Part shown: positions 16,878 to 25,400 of the stretch, piece by piece
How the letters are laid out: each line of letters starts with the position of its first letter
How positions within the stretch are numbered: position 1 is the first letter of the stretch
From: CAVQGF01 sp045807945
Lineage (GTDB): Bacteria; Acidobacteriota; Terriglobia; Terriglobales; Acidobacteriaceae
Reading direction: 5' to 3'
Assembly: GCA_045807945.1 (NCBI GenBank)
Contig: JBJMGI010000018.1
Location: forward strand, 7,261-71,260
DNA length: 64,000 nucleotides
Notes under the pieces: generated by a model
Databases searched by the model: none
The model's input: the letters and a program-made list of their open reading frames with translations, nothing else
Told to the model about the DNA's origin: nothing
Position numbers and translations under genes: made by a program

Positions 16878-18185
16878 ATGAGGAAACTCTTTTATTTCAC
16901 AAGCATCCTGCTGATCACGGCAGGCATGACATTCGCACAGGCTGGCGGATCCGGTTCTGGATCTACGGCCGGCAGCGGCGGAGCGGGCGCTAGCGGTACA
17001 GGCTCGACCTCCGGCGATCAAGGCGCAGGCGCGGCTTCGGGCTCAGGCTCGACCGGCGGCGCGGCAGACCAGGGAGCGGCGGCAGGATCGTCCTCCACGG
17101 GCAGCCAGAGCGGCTCGAGCGCAACATCCACCGGTTCGTCTTCGGGCGACCAGACCACCATTTCCGGCTGCGTCAGCAAGTCGGGCGAAGATTTCGTTCT
17201 GACCGATCAGAACGGCACCGCCTACAAGCTTGACGGCAGCGGACTCGACGGGCAGGTTGGCAAACAGATTTCCGCGACCGGTTCGATGGGCTCCGATAAC
17301 AAGTTCAAGGTTTCTGACATGAAGCCTGTTTCGGATTCCTGCAGCACAACGGGTGCTTCCGCAGCGGCTCCGGCCTCTGGCGCGGCAGCGTCGCAAACAA
17401 CCACCACGACCACCACCACCGCCAGCGGCGCGGCTCCTTCGGCTTCGGCCAGCAGCATGCCGAACTCTGATCAGTCCGCCTCGACCACGGGACAGACCAG
17501 CAACAACGCTCCGGTACAGTCCGCGGCTCCGAGCAGCGACAACGGCGCGAAACCGACAGCTGACACCACCGCCGCTTCGGCTTCGGGAACGGGCAGCACC
17601 AACACTCCTCCTCCGCAGCCTTCGACTCCCGCAGCCAGCGATAACAGCAGCCAGACCGCTTCCAGCAGCGCTTCGCCTTCAGCTTCGGCTTCGGCGACCA
17701 CGCCTGCGGGTTCGGCCTCTGCTTCGACTCCGTCTGCTGACCAGTCAGCAACGGCAGGCGCTTCCAGCACGACTCCTTCGGCCTCGGCCAGCACCACGCC
17801 TTCGGCTGATCAGTCTGCTTCCAGCTCCAGCGCGGCTCCTTCAGCTTCGGCCAGCACCACGCCTTCGGCTGATCAATCTGCGACCAGCACCACGCCGAGC
17901 AGCGATCAATCTGCCGCGGCTTCCACAACTCCTTCGGCTGACCAGTCTGCCACCAGCTCCACCGGTGCAGCTCCGGCTGACAACAGCGCAGCTTCTGCGC
18001 AGAGCAGCAGCGACCAGAACGCCGCCAGCGCTGACCAGAACGCCGCCGCTGCTGACAACAACACCACCGCTCAGAACACCGACGCGAATGGCAAGCTTCC
18101 GCAGACAGCTTCACCGCTGCCGCTGCTGGGCTTGATGGGCTTCGGCTCCATGATCACCGGATACTTCTCGCGCAAGCGCAAGTAA
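16878..18185 (+). CDS. Ser/Ala/Gly-rich surface protein with LPxTA-type C-terminal signal
   Basis: 435 residues from ATG 16878, chosen for the TAAGGAG seven bases upstream and the clean signal peptide (MRKLFYFTSILLITAGMTFAQA). A Gly/Ser linker leads to a small folded domain (about 93-155) starting TTISGCVSKSGEDF and ending with a cysteine, resembling the acidobacterial DUF5818-like OB-type domain. About 240 residues of Ser/Ala/Thr repeats (SASTTPSADQSA units) follow. The end is LPQTA (407-411), a hydrophobic stretch and SRKRK, which has the layout of a sortase-type sorting signal. No sortase is in the window. The repeats could carry O-linked glycans. Confidence 0.78.
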   Translation: MRKLFYFTSILLITAGMTFAQAGGSGSGSTAGSGGAGASGTGSTSGDQGAGAASGSGSTGGAADQGAAAGSSSTGSQSGSSATSTGSSSGDQTTISGCVSKSGEDFVLTDQNGTAYKLDGSGLDGQVGKQISATGSMGSDNKFKVSDMKPVSDSCSTTGASAAAPASGAAASQTTTTTTTTASGAAPSASASSMPNSDQSASTTGQTSNNAPVQSAAPSSDNGAKPTADTTAASASGTGSTNTPPPQPSTPAASDNSSQTASSSASPSASASATTPAGSASASTPSADQSATAGASSTTPSASASTTPSADQSASSSSAAPSASASTTPSADQSATSTTPSSDQSAAASTTPSADQSATSSTGAAPADNSAASAQSSSDQNAASADQNAAAADNNTTAQNTDANGKLPQTASPLPLLGLMGFGSMITGYFSRKRK

Positions 18186-18202
18186 ACGGTCCGACACGAG
18201 AG

Positions 18203-18230
18203 AGGCTGCCTTCGGGCAGCCTTTTTCTTT
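18203..18230 (+). terminator. Hairpin terminator after the surface protein gene
   Basis: 8-bp perfect stem AGGCTGCC with a TTCG tetraloop and a T5CT3 tail, 17 bases after the stop codon. Confidence 0.88.
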
Positions 18231-18235
18231 TGCGT

Positions 18236-19309
18236 TTAAATCGCGGGTTGCTGCTGGGTCATGCAGTGGATGGCGCCGAGTCCCCATATCAAGTCACGGC
18301 AGTAAACGGGAATGACGGTGCGGCTGGGCAGCGCTTTGGCGATGATGTCGAGCGCGACGCGGTCGTTAGGGTCTCCGAAGATCGGGACCAGCACGACTCC
18401 GTTCGCGATGTAGAAGTTGGCGTAGCTCGCGGGAAGGCGCTGTCCTTTGTGGTAGATGGGGGAGGGCATCGGCAATTCGACCACTTCGAGCCGTTTGCCA
18501 TGCTGATCTGTCGCCGTGCGCAGGCGCTTAAAGTTTTCCTTTAAGGGTGCGTGATTCTTATCGCGCTTGTTCGGCTCAATAACGGTGAGAACGGAGCGTG
18601 GTGCGACGAAGCGGGAGATGTCGTCAACGTGGCCGTGGGTATCATCACCTTCGATTCCGCGGCCTAGCCAGACGACGTTTCCAATCCCCAGATATTTCGC
18701 GAAGACTTGTTCCAGGTCCTTTCGTCCGAGTGCTGGGTTGCGTTGCTGCTTTGTCGAGAGCAGGCACTCTTCCGTGGTCAGCATGGTGCCGCGGCCGTTC
18801 ACGTCTATGCTGCCGCCCTCCAGAACCACCGGGTGAATCTTGCCGCCCTTAATGACCGCTGGCGCGAACTCTTGCAATCCGAGGAATTCGCCAATGTGGT
18901 CGGGAAGAAGATCATCGTTCTTGTGATTGGGATACTTCGCCCATCCGTTGAAGCCCCAGTTCGTGGCGGCAAGGTTTTTTCCATTGCGCACGAAGATGGG
19001 ACCCGAGTCGCGCGTCCAGACGCGGTCGGTCCGCCAATGATGGAAGCGGACCGAGCCATTCAGCGCGTCACATTCCCTCAAAACTTTGCGGGCGCGCTTC
19101 TCTGAGGCGGCGTCGTTCACGACGATGTGAACTTGTTCCCCGCGGGCGAGATGGCGAACAATCTCAGCATAGATATGGGGGATGCAGGCGAACTTCCCCG
19201 GCCAGTCATTTTCGTTGTGTGGCCACGCGATCCAAGTGGCTTCGTGCGGCTCCCATTCGGCGGCCATACGAAGCTTGGGATGTTTGGAAAGTTTGCCGCG
19301 ACTGGTCAT
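18236..19309 (-). CDS. aguA: Agmatine deiminase
   Basis: Hydrolyses agmatine to N-carbamoylputrescine and ammonia. Motifs of the guanidino-group-modifying fold: WTRDSGPIFV, VLEGGSIDVNG, GDDTHGHVDD and the catalytic cysteine in GLGAIHCMTQQQP close to the C-terminus. The product is 357 residues from ATG 19309. That start overlaps the TGA of aguB by one base (TGATG), so translation is coupled; a longer frame upstream lies entirely within aguB and is rejected. It completes the agmatine-to-putrescine route with aguB. Confidence 0.95.
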   Translation of the reverse strand: MTSRGKLSKHPKLRMAAEWEPHEATWIAWPHNENDWPGKFACIPHIYAEIVRHLARGEQVHIVVNDAASEKRARKVLRECDALNGSVRFHHWRTDRVWTRDSGPIFVRNGKNLAATNWGFNGWAKYPNHKNDDLLPDHIGEFLGLQEFAPAVIKGGKIHPVVLEGGSIDVNGRGTMLTTEECLLSTKQQRNPALGRKDLEQVFAKYLGIGNVVWLGRGIEGDDTHGHVDDISRFVAPRSVLTVIEPNKRDKNHAPLKENFKRLRTATDQHGKRLEVVELPMPSPIYHKGQRLPASYANFYIANGVVLVPIFGDPNDRVALDIIAKALPSRTVIPVYCRDLIWGLGAIHCMTQQQPAI

Positions 19310-20229
19310 CAGTCGATGAGCCTGCTGGTGATGGCACCATAGCTGTCGATGCGGCGGTCGCGCAGGAAAGGCCAGTTGCGCCGGACGTCTTCCATCTTCT
19401 GTGCGTCCACTTCGCCGATCAGGATCTCTTCTTTGTTGTGTGAGGCTTCCGCGATGACCACGCCGAACGGATCGCACAGAAACGAGCCGCCCCAAAACTC
19501 GAGGCCGGCGCCTTTTACTTCATTACCGCGAATGTTGCCAGTCTCGTGTCCGACGCGATTGACGACCCCAACGTAAACCCCGTTCGCGATCGCGTGTGCG
19601 CGCTGGATGGTTCGCCATGCATCATGCTGCGCCTTCCCGAACTGCTCTTTCTCCGATGGATGCCACCCGATGGCTGTGGGATAGAAGATGACCTCAGCTC
19701 CCGCTAGCGCGGTAAGGCGGGCGCCTTCGGGATACCACTGGTCCCAGCAGACGAGCGTGCCCACGCGTCCGAAGTTTGTGTCGAAAGCTTTGAAACCGAG
19801 ATCACCGGGAGTGAAGTAGAACTTCTCGTAGTACAGAGGATCGTCGGGGATGTGCATCTTGCGGTACAGCCCGAGAATCTTCCCGTCAGAATCGATCATC
19901 ACGGCGGTGTTGTGATAGACCCCGCGCGCACGCTTTTCGAAGACGGAGGCAACTACGGCGACCTTCGCTTCTTGCGCTACTTTCGTGAGTACCTCTGTGG
20001 TCGGCCCGGGGATCGGCTCGGCCAGATCGAAGAGAGCGGCGTCTTCGCGTTGGCAGAAGTATTGCGTCTTGAATAATTCCGGCAGGCAGACGACCTGGGC
20101 GCCCTGGCGCGCGGCATCGCGGACGAACTGCGCGGCGCGCTTCAGGTTGTCGTCGGGGTCAGCCGTGCAGTGCATTTGCACCAGCCCGACAGTAAATTTG
20201 TCTTTGCCGTTCTTCACAGGATGCTTCAC
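19309..20229 (-). CDS. aguB: N-carbamoylputrescine amidase
   Basis: Nitrilase-superfamily enzyme that releases putrescine from N-carbamoylputrescine. The catalytic triad is E51 (CLPELFKTQYFC), K124 (LYRKMHIPDDP) and C161 (TLVCWDQWYPE). The WYPEGARL and GNEVKG segments match the AguB subgroup. Length of 306 residues fits. It is first in a two-gene operon with aguA and divergent, over 78 bases, from a deoxyhypusine-synthase-like gene. The three together suggest a polyamine locus. Confidence 0.94.
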   Translation of the reverse strand: MKHPVKNGKDKFTVGLVQMHCTADPDDNLKRAAQFVRDAARQGAQVVCLPELFKTQYFCQREDAALFDLAEPIPGPTTEVLTKVAQEAKVAVVASVFEKRARGVYHNTAVMIDSDGKILGLYRKMHIPDDPLYYEKFYFTPGDLGFKAFDTNFGRVGTLVCWDQWYPEGARLTALAGAEVIFYPTAIGWHPSEKEQFGKAQHDAWRTIQRAHAIANGVYVGVVNRVGHETGNIRGNEVKGAGLEFWGGSFLCDPFGVVIAEASHNKEEILIGEVDAQKMEDVRRNWPFLRDRRIDSYGAITSRLID

Positions 20230-20307
20230 AGAATATCAAACGCGCGGGTTTGACGTGTCTTCGCGAAACATTTAAGTTTCCAAGTTCTCTAATTTCTGAG
20301 GTGAAGC

Positions 20308-21441
20308 GTGAAGCAGGGAAAAACTTCTCCCAAGTCCCAGGGCAATGCCGCCAGTCACAAGCCGGGACACGCGGGCGCGGGCATCGACCGCAAGCTGCAC
20401 AATCCTGAAACGGACAAGCTGAGTCCGGTTTTTCCGCTAGATATCGGCAAAGTCCGCGGCATCGACGACCTGGTCCGCGCGATGGCCGATACCGCCTTCA
20501 CCGGACGCCAGTTGGGCGAAGCTGCCGACGTGCTCGAAGCGATGGCCCGCGACAAAGATTGCTTCGTGGTGATGACGCTCGCCGGCGCGATGACCGTTGC
20601 GAAGCAGGGCCTGATCATCTGCGAACTGATCGACCGTGGGATCGTGAACGCGATCGTCTCAACCGGCGCCCTGATGGCGCATGGCCTAGTCGAAGCGACG
20701 GGGAACAAACACTACCGCTACGATCCGCGCATGAACGACGTGGAGCTGTATGAGGCGGGCTACAACCGTGTGTACGACACGCTGGAGCCGGAGACGAACC
20801 TCGACCACGTAGAAGAAGTAATGGAGAAGGTGCTCGCTGGCTGGGACGCGAAGGAGACGATGTGCTCGTACAAGCTCAATCACGCCATAGGCGCATTTCT
20901 CGCCCGTCATACTCCGGGACGCGGAATCCTGAAATCTGCGTACGAGAAGAAGGTCCCGGTATTCGTTCCCGCGTTCACCGACTCAGAGCTTGGACTCGAC
21001 GTGGCGCTGACCAACAAGATGCGCCAGCGGGAAGGGAAGAAGCGCTTCGCCTTCGATCCCTTCTATGACCTTGATCACTTTGCCGACACGCTGCTCGCGC
21101 ACAAGCGCATCGGCATCTTCACCATCGGGGGAGGCGTGCCCCGCAATTGGTCGCAGCAGTTCGGCCCATATTGTGAGCTGCGGCATCGCCGCACTGGCGA
21201 AGCGATCGAGCTGAAGCGCTACCACTACGGTCTGCGGATTTGCCCGGAGCCGGTGTACTGGGGCGGATTGTCAGGAAGTCCCTACAGCGAAGCCATCTCC
21301 TGGGGCAAATTCGTTCCTCCCGATGAAGGTGGAAAGTTCGGCGAAGTATTCGTGGACGCGACCGTCGGTATGCCGATCATCGTGGCCGCGGTGCTGGAGA
21401 GATTAGGAAAGAACTTCGCAAAGAAAGTACAGCCGAAATAA
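20308..21441 (+). CDS. Deoxyhypusine synthase-like protein
   Basis: 377 residues with GTG start after GAGGTGAAGC. Homologous to eukaryotic/archaeal deoxyhypusine synthase: LAGAMTVAKQGLIICELIDRG, VSTGALMAHGLVEA, FTIGGGVPRNW and EAISWGKF, where K334 matches the catalytic lysine. Bacteria lack eIF5A, so the substrate must differ. Bacterial homologues have been linked to homospermidine synthesis from putrescine or spermidine. The divergent aguB and aguA genes supply putrescine, which supports a polyamine aminobutyl-transfer role. The first 30 residues (basic, Gly/Pro-rich) look like an unstructured extension. Confidence 0.88.
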   Translation: MKQGKTSPKSQGNAASHKPGHAGAGIDRKLHNPETDKLSPVFPLDIGKVRGIDDLVRAMADTAFTGRQLGEAADVLEAMARDKDCFVVMTLAGAMTVAKQGLIICELIDRGIVNAIVSTGALMAHGLVEATGNKHYRYDPRMNDVELYEAGYNRVYDTLEPETNLDHVEEVMEKVLAGWDAKETMCSYKLNHAIGAFLARHTPGRGILKSAYEKKVPVFVPAFTDSELGLDVALTNKMRQREGKKRFAFDPFYDLDHFADTLLAHKRIGIFTIGGGVPRNWSQQFGPYCELRHRRTGEAIELKRYHYGLRICPEPVYWGGLSGSPYSEAISWGKFVPPDEGGKFGEVFVDATVGMPIIVAAVLERLGKNFAKKVQPK

Positions 21442-21444
21442 AAA

Positions 21445-21467
21445 CGGACCTTCGCAAGGAAGGTCCG
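21445..21467 (-). terminator. Hairpin terminator for the cyclophilin run
   Basis: 9-bp perfect stem CGGACCTTC/GAAGGTCCG with a 5-base loop. On the minus strand it is followed by TTTTTATTT, a good terminator after the cyclophilin gene. On the plus strand the tail is CTTCAAT, so it is weak for the deoxyhypusine-synthase-like gene. Confidence 0.8.
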
Positions 21468-21482
21468 CTTCAATCCCGCGCT

Positions 21483-22010
21483 TTACTGGTGTTCGATCTT
21501 CACCGATTTCAAGACAACGTCTTTGTGAGGCTTGTCCTGTCCGCTGCGCGGCACACCCGTAATTTTGTTCACGACATCCTGTCCCTCGACAACCTCGCCG
21601 AAGATGGTGTGATTGCCGGTGAGCCAGGTGGTAGCTGCCGTCGTGATGAAGAACTGCGACCCATTCGTGTTGGGGCCGGAGTTCGCCATCGCCAGCTTGC
21701 CGGGTCTATCGAATTTGTGTGGCGAGCCCTTTGTCTCGTCTTCGAATTTGTAGCCCGGGCCGCCCATGCCGGTGCCGGCCGGGTCGCCACCCTGGATCAT
21801 GAAGTTCGGAATCACGCGATGGAAGATGGTGCCGTCGTACAGACGGTCTTTGCTCTTGCTCCGCGTGACCGGATGAGTCCACTCGCGCTTTCCCTCGGCG
21901 AGCTCGACGAAGTTCGCGACGGTCTTCGGCGCTTCCTTATCGAAGAGCCGGCAGGCGATCTGCCCCTCGCTGGTTTCGAACGTTGCATATAGCCCTGGCT
22001 GACGTGCCAT
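21483..22010 (-). CDS. Cyclophilin-type peptidyl-prolyl isomerase (cytoplasmic)
   Basis: 175 residues without a signal peptide, last of three tandem cyclophilin genes. Cyclophilin core motifs: YDGTIFHRVIPNFMIQGGDP (active-site Arg and Phe/Met), GSQFFITT and HTIFGEVVEGQDVVNKI. Catalyses cis-trans isomerisation of X-Pro bonds. The N-terminus MARQPGLYATFETSEG has no export signal, unlike the two upstream copies, so it should act in the cytoplasm. It ends just before the run's terminator. Confidence 0.93.
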   Translation of the reverse strand: MARQPGLYATFETSEGQIACRLFDKEAPKTVANFVELAEGKREWTHPVTRSKSKDRLYDGTIFHRVIPNFMIQGGDPAGTGMGGPGYKFEDETKGSPHKFDRPGKLAMANSGPNTNGSQFFITTAATTWLTGNHTIFGEVVEGQDVVNKITGVPRSGQDKPHKDVVLKSVKIEHQ

Positions 22011-22031
22011 GAATGATTCCTCTCTGAAAAA

Positions 22032-22739
22032 TTATTTTGTAGCCGCGGCCGGCTTCTTTTTCGTTGCTGTGCCGGCCTTCTTCGCCGGCGGCTTTGCAGC
22101 AGCTTTGCCGCGAACAATCGTGATCTTATTGATCTTCACTGGATTGAAAGGACGGTCCCCAGCTCCGGGCCGTTGGTCGCGAGGCATGCGCGCGATCTTT
22201 TTAACCAATGCCACCGTTGCGGGTGAGCACTGACCAAAGATCGTGTACCCCCCATCTAGATCCGGAGTCGCTTGTTCGGTGATGAAGAACTGCGAGCCGT
22301 TCGAGTTCGGCAGCCCGGTATTCGCGTACGCTAATCGCCCGGGACGATCGAAGTTCAGTCCTGGCGCGATCTCAAGCCCGAACGCGACGCCGGTCTGGCC
22401 GGAACCTGTTCCCGCAGGGTCGCCGCCCTGGATCATGAAATTCGGGATCACGCGATGGAAGATGGTGCCGTTATAAAGCGGCGTCCCTTTCATGCTCTTG
22501 CCGCTGGTCGGGCTCTTCCATTCTTTCGTGCCCTCGGCCAGGCCGATGAAATTGGCCACGCCGATCGGTGCCTGTTTATCGAAAAGTTTGCAGCTGAGCT
22601 GGCCTGCGGTGGTATCGATGATCGCAGTCGGGCCGGTCGGAACAGGGCCAGTCGCTTTGGCGGCGGGCTTCTTCGCTGCTGTTTGGGCTTGAAGTAGCAA
22701 GCTTGCGAACATCAACCCACAAATTATTGCTTTACGCAT
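22032..22739 (-). CDS. Exported cyclophilin-type peptidyl-prolyl isomerase with Lys/Ala tail
   Basis: 235 residues from the ATG at 22739, which has GAGG six bases upstream; ATG 22745 is a near alternative. The signal peptide (MRKAIICGLMFASLLLQAQ) indicates export. Core motifs are YNGTIFHRVIPNFMIQGGDP, NGSQFFITEQ and GGYTIFGQC. The C-terminus is a Lys/Ala/Pro-rich tail (about 25 residues) that may bind acidic polymers or the wall. Middle copy of the tandem cyclophilin set. Confidence 0.92.
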   Translation of the reverse strand: MRKAIICGLMFASLLLQAQTAAKKPAAKATGPVPTGPTAIIDTTAGQLSCKLFDKQAPIGVANFIGLAEGTKEWKSPTSGKSMKGTPLYNGTIFHRVIPNFMIQGGDPAGTGSGQTGVAFGLEIAPGLNFDRPGRLAYANTGLPNSNGSQFFITEQATPDLDGGYTIFGQCSPATVALVKKIARMPRDQRPGAGDRPFNPVKINKITIVRGKAAAKPPAKKAGTATKKKPAAATK

Positions 22740-22776
22740 TTGCATCCTCGTTCTAAAGGAAAGATTGCGTCGAAAA

Positions 22777-23409
22777 CTAACGCACGATTGTAATTGAAAC
22801 GATCTTCGCCGGTTCATGCGGACGGTCGTTGCGCTCGTCGCGCGGTTCTCGCGCTTCCTCGGTCACAAAATGCAGAGCTGCCGTATCGCATTGCCCGAAG
22901 ATCACGTAATGTCCATTGAGGTGCGGCGTTGGAACTTCAGTGATGAAGAACTGGCTGCCGTTGGTGTCTGGTCCGGAGTTGGCGTACGCGAGCCGGCCGG
23001 GCACATCGAAATTTAATGAAGGCACGATCTCATCTTTGAATGAGTACCCAGGATCGCCGCTGCCGGTGCCGAGCGGATCGCCGCCCTGGATCATGAAGTT
23101 CGGGATCACGCGATGAAAGATGGTGCCGTTGTACATGGGCACCCCGTGCTTCTTCTGCTTTGTCTCGGGATCCGTCCAATCTTTGGAGCCGTCCGCGAGC
23201 CCGGCGAAGTTCGCGACCGCATTCGGTACCTGATCAGGGAAGAGCTGGCAGGTGAACTCGCCGGCGGTGGTATGGAACGTTGCCGAGCGCGCGGGCCGCT
23301 GGTCCTGGGCTTGGGCGCAGCCTAAAAGGACCATACCTGCCAAAAAATATACGCAGGGCATCCCGAGCGAACGCTGAGCAACGCGAAGCGGCAGTCGAGG
23401 GATCTGCAT
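22777..23409 (-). CDS. Lipoprotein cyclophilin-type peptidyl-prolyl isomerase
   Basis: 210 residues from ATG 23409, with GGAG about nine bases upstream; ATG 23424 would overlap the dipeptidase stop and add five residues. The signal sequence ends MVLLGCAQAQ, which looks like a lipobox (LLGC), so the protein is probably lipid-anchored. Core motifs are YNGTIFHRVIPNFMIQGGDP, NGSQFFITEV and GHYVIFGQC. First of the three tandem copies, starting right after the dipeptidase gene. Confidence 0.92.
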   Translation of the reverse strand: MQIPRLPLRVAQRSLGMPCVYFLAGMVLLGCAQAQDQRPARSATFHTTAGEFTCQLFPDQVPNAVANFAGLADGSKDWTDPETKQKKHGVPMYNGTIFHRVIPNFMIQGGDPLGTGSGDPGYSFKDEIVPSLNFDVPGRLAYANSGPDTNGSQFFITEVPTPHLNGHYVIFGQCDTAALHFVTEEAREPRDERNDRPHEPAKIVSITIVR

Positions 23410-23410
23410 T

Positions 23411-24631
23411 TTACTTCGCTCCATTCATTCTCCGGCTCACGCGCTCCACCTCGCCAAACACCCGCAGCAAATTGCCGCCAAGGATTTTCTTGATGTCATC
23501 CGCTTTGTAGCCGCGGTCGAGCAGCGCCTGCGTGATCTTCGGCAGGTCGGCGGCGGAGTCAATCTCCTGCGGCAGCACCGGGACGCCGTCGAAATCAGAG
23601 CCGAGTCCCACGTGGTCGATTCCGGCAACCTTCGCGATGTGGTCAAGGTGGTCGATCAAGGACTTGAACGGCGGACGAGGAATCTTCGCGGCGTATTCGC
23701 GGGTGAGCTTGGTGTATGCGTAGTAGTAAGCAGCCGGATTCGGATCCTTGACCATCGCGTTGAGTGACTCTTCGGCTTTGGTCATCTCGTCGCGTTGCGC
23801 ATTGGAAGCCTTGCGGTAGTCCTCATCGATGAAGCCGGGGAAGTAATTGACCATGACCACGCCGCCATTCTTCGTCATGGCCTTGAGCATTTCGTCAGTC
23901 ATGTTTCGTGGGGCGTTGGTCAGCGCACGTGCTGAGGAGTGCGAAGCGATGATGGGCGCCTTGGTGGTGGCGATCGTGTCCCAGAAGGTCTGGTCGGAGA
24001 CGTGCGAGATGTCCACCATCATGCCGAGGCGGTTCATCTCGAGGACCACCTTCTTGCCGAAATCAGTGAGCCCGTGCGTGGAAGGCGTGATTCCGGGCGT
24101 CACGACTTTGCCGGAGGATTCAGCGAACTCGTTCGAGTTCGACCAGCTCAGCGTCATGTAGCGAACGCCAAGGCGATGGTAGTCCCGCAGGATGCCCAGA
24201 TCGTTCTCGATGGAGTGCCCGCCTTCGATGCCCATCAGCGCGGCAAGCTTGTGCTGGCGGTGCGCGGTTTGGATATCGGCAACGCTAAACGCCATCATCA
24301 TCTTGTCAGGATGCTTACGCGCCTGCTCGTAAACACCATCGATCAGCTGCAGCGTGCGGTGCGCATACTGGCCGGGATAGAGCGTCGGCTCGACCCAGAT
24401 AGAAAAGAACTCGGCGCCCAGGTTTCCGCGCTTCGACTTCTCGAGGTCCAGATGAAGATCGATTGGCGGCTTCTGGAGGTCGAACTTCGGGTCGAGGAAG
24501 AACTGCGTGGTGTCCGCGTGGGTGTCAATGACGATGGCGGAATCGTGTATAGCTTTGGCTTGGGGAGTCACCTTGACCTGAGCGGAAACAATGGAGGCTG
24601 TCATCAAAACGAAAACGAACACTCGACGCAT
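23411..24631 (-). CDS. Secreted membrane-dipeptidase family protein (M19)
   Basis: 406 residues. Signal peptide MRRVFVFVLMTASIVSAQ. M19 hallmarks: VIDTHADT near the N-terminus (first metal ligands), GIEGGHSIEND, the bridging region RYMTLSWSNSNEF, MVDISHVSDQTFW, SHSSARAL and HVGLGSDFDG. The binuclear zinc enzymes of this family hydrolyse dipeptides, including D-amino-acid dipeptides, in the periplasm. The gene begins 21 bases after sdhB and ends where the cyclophilin set begins, in one continuous minus-strand run. Confidence 0.92.
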   Translation of the reverse strand: MRRVFVFVLMTASIVSAQVKVTPQAKAIHDSAIVIDTHADTTQFFLDPKFDLQKPPIDLHLDLEKSKRGNLGAEFFSIWVEPTLYPGQYAHRTLQLIDGVYEQARKHPDKMMMAFSVADIQTAHRQHKLAALMGIEGGHSIENDLGILRDYHRLGVRYMTLSWSNSNEFAESSGKVVTPGITPSTHGLTDFGKKVVLEMNRLGMMVDISHVSDQTFWDTIATTKAPIIASHSSARALTNAPRNMTDEMLKAMTKNGGVVMVNYFPGFIDEDYRKASNAQRDEMTKAEESLNAMVKDPNPAAYYYAYTKLTREYAAKIPRPPFKSLIDHLDHIAKVAGIDHVGLGSDFDGVPVLPQEIDSAADLPKITQALLDRGYKADDIKKILGGNLLRVFGEVERVSRRMNGAK

Positions 24632-24652
24632 AGGTTGGGCACCATTGAGGGT

Positions 24653-25399
24653 CTAACGTCTGAAAAAGTCGGTTACTGCCTGCTTCATCACTTCACGATC
24701 AACATCGGAGATGGAGCGCGTGAGCGGAATGTCCTTGGGGCAGATCTCCACGCAATTCTGCGAGTACCCGCATTCGTGGATGCCGCCATCTCCCATCAGT
24801 GCCTGCAAGCGCTCGTGTTTGATCATTTTCCCCGTTGGATGCATGTTGAACAGCTTGACCTGCGAGATGGCCGCCGCGCCTACGAAGCCGGTGCTCTCGT
24901 TGAACTGTGGGCAGACTTCCATGCAGCATGTGCAGGAAATGCAACGCGAGAGCGGATACGCCTCTTCCTGGTCGGCTTGCGACTGGCGCGGCCCGGAGCC
25001 GAGGTCGTATGTGCCGTCAACCGGCACCCAAGCCTTCACTCGCTTCAAGTTCTCGAAGAGCACGCTGCGGTCAACAGCAAGATCGCGTACGACAGGAAAC
25101 TTGCTGAGCGGCTCGAGCATGACCGGCTTGTCCAATTTGTCGATCAATGCGGAGCAGGCCATGCGCGCTTTGCCGTTCACCAGCATGGCGCAGGAGCCGC
25201 AGACCTCTTCCAGGCAGTTTGAATCGTAGGCGACAGCCGTCGAGGTCTTGCCCTCGCGGTTGACCGGATTCGCTGCGATGTCCATGAGCGACGAGATCAC
25301 GTTCATGCCGCGACGATAGGGAAGCTCGAACTCTTCCCAGTAGCTCGGCGCCTTGGGGTCGCTCTGGCGCTTGATCTTGATTAGGACTTTATCCGCCAT
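24653..25399 (-). CDS. sdhB: Succinate dehydrogenase/fumarate reductase iron-sulfur subunit
   Basis: 248 residues from ATG 25399, one base after the sdhA stop; ATG 25417 inside sdhA would add six residues. The [2Fe-2S] ligands are C62, C67, C70 and C82. The C-terminal domain has CISCTCCMEVCP and CGYSQNCVEICP for the [4Fe-4S] and [3Fe-4S]-type clusters. It carries electrons from the flavoprotein SdhA to the membrane subunit. Last of the sdhCAB genes. Confidence 0.95.
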   Translation of the reverse strand: MADKVLIKIKRQSDPKAPSYWEEFELPYRRGMNVISSLMDIAANPVNREGKTSTAVAYDSNCLEEVCGSCAMLVNGKARMACSALIDKLDKPVMLEPLSKFPVVRDLAVDRSVLFENLKRVKAWVPVDGTYDLGSGPRQSQADQEEAYPLSRCISCTCCMEVCPQFNESTGFVGAAAISQVKLFNMHPTGKMIKHERLQALMGDGGIHECGYSQNCVEICPKDIPLTRSISDVDREVMKQAVTDFFRR

Positions 25400-25400
25400 A

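Noticed and set aside
17305..18114. Minus-strand open frame rich in Cys, Trp and Lys opposite the Ser/Ala-rich protein
   Set aside because: It is produced by the repetitive codons of the surface protein gene; composition is implausible.
23939..25222. Plus-strand open frame of 427 codons over the dipeptidase and sdhB genes
   Set aside because: Covers two well-recognised genes with intact catalytic motifs; it is an antisense shadow.
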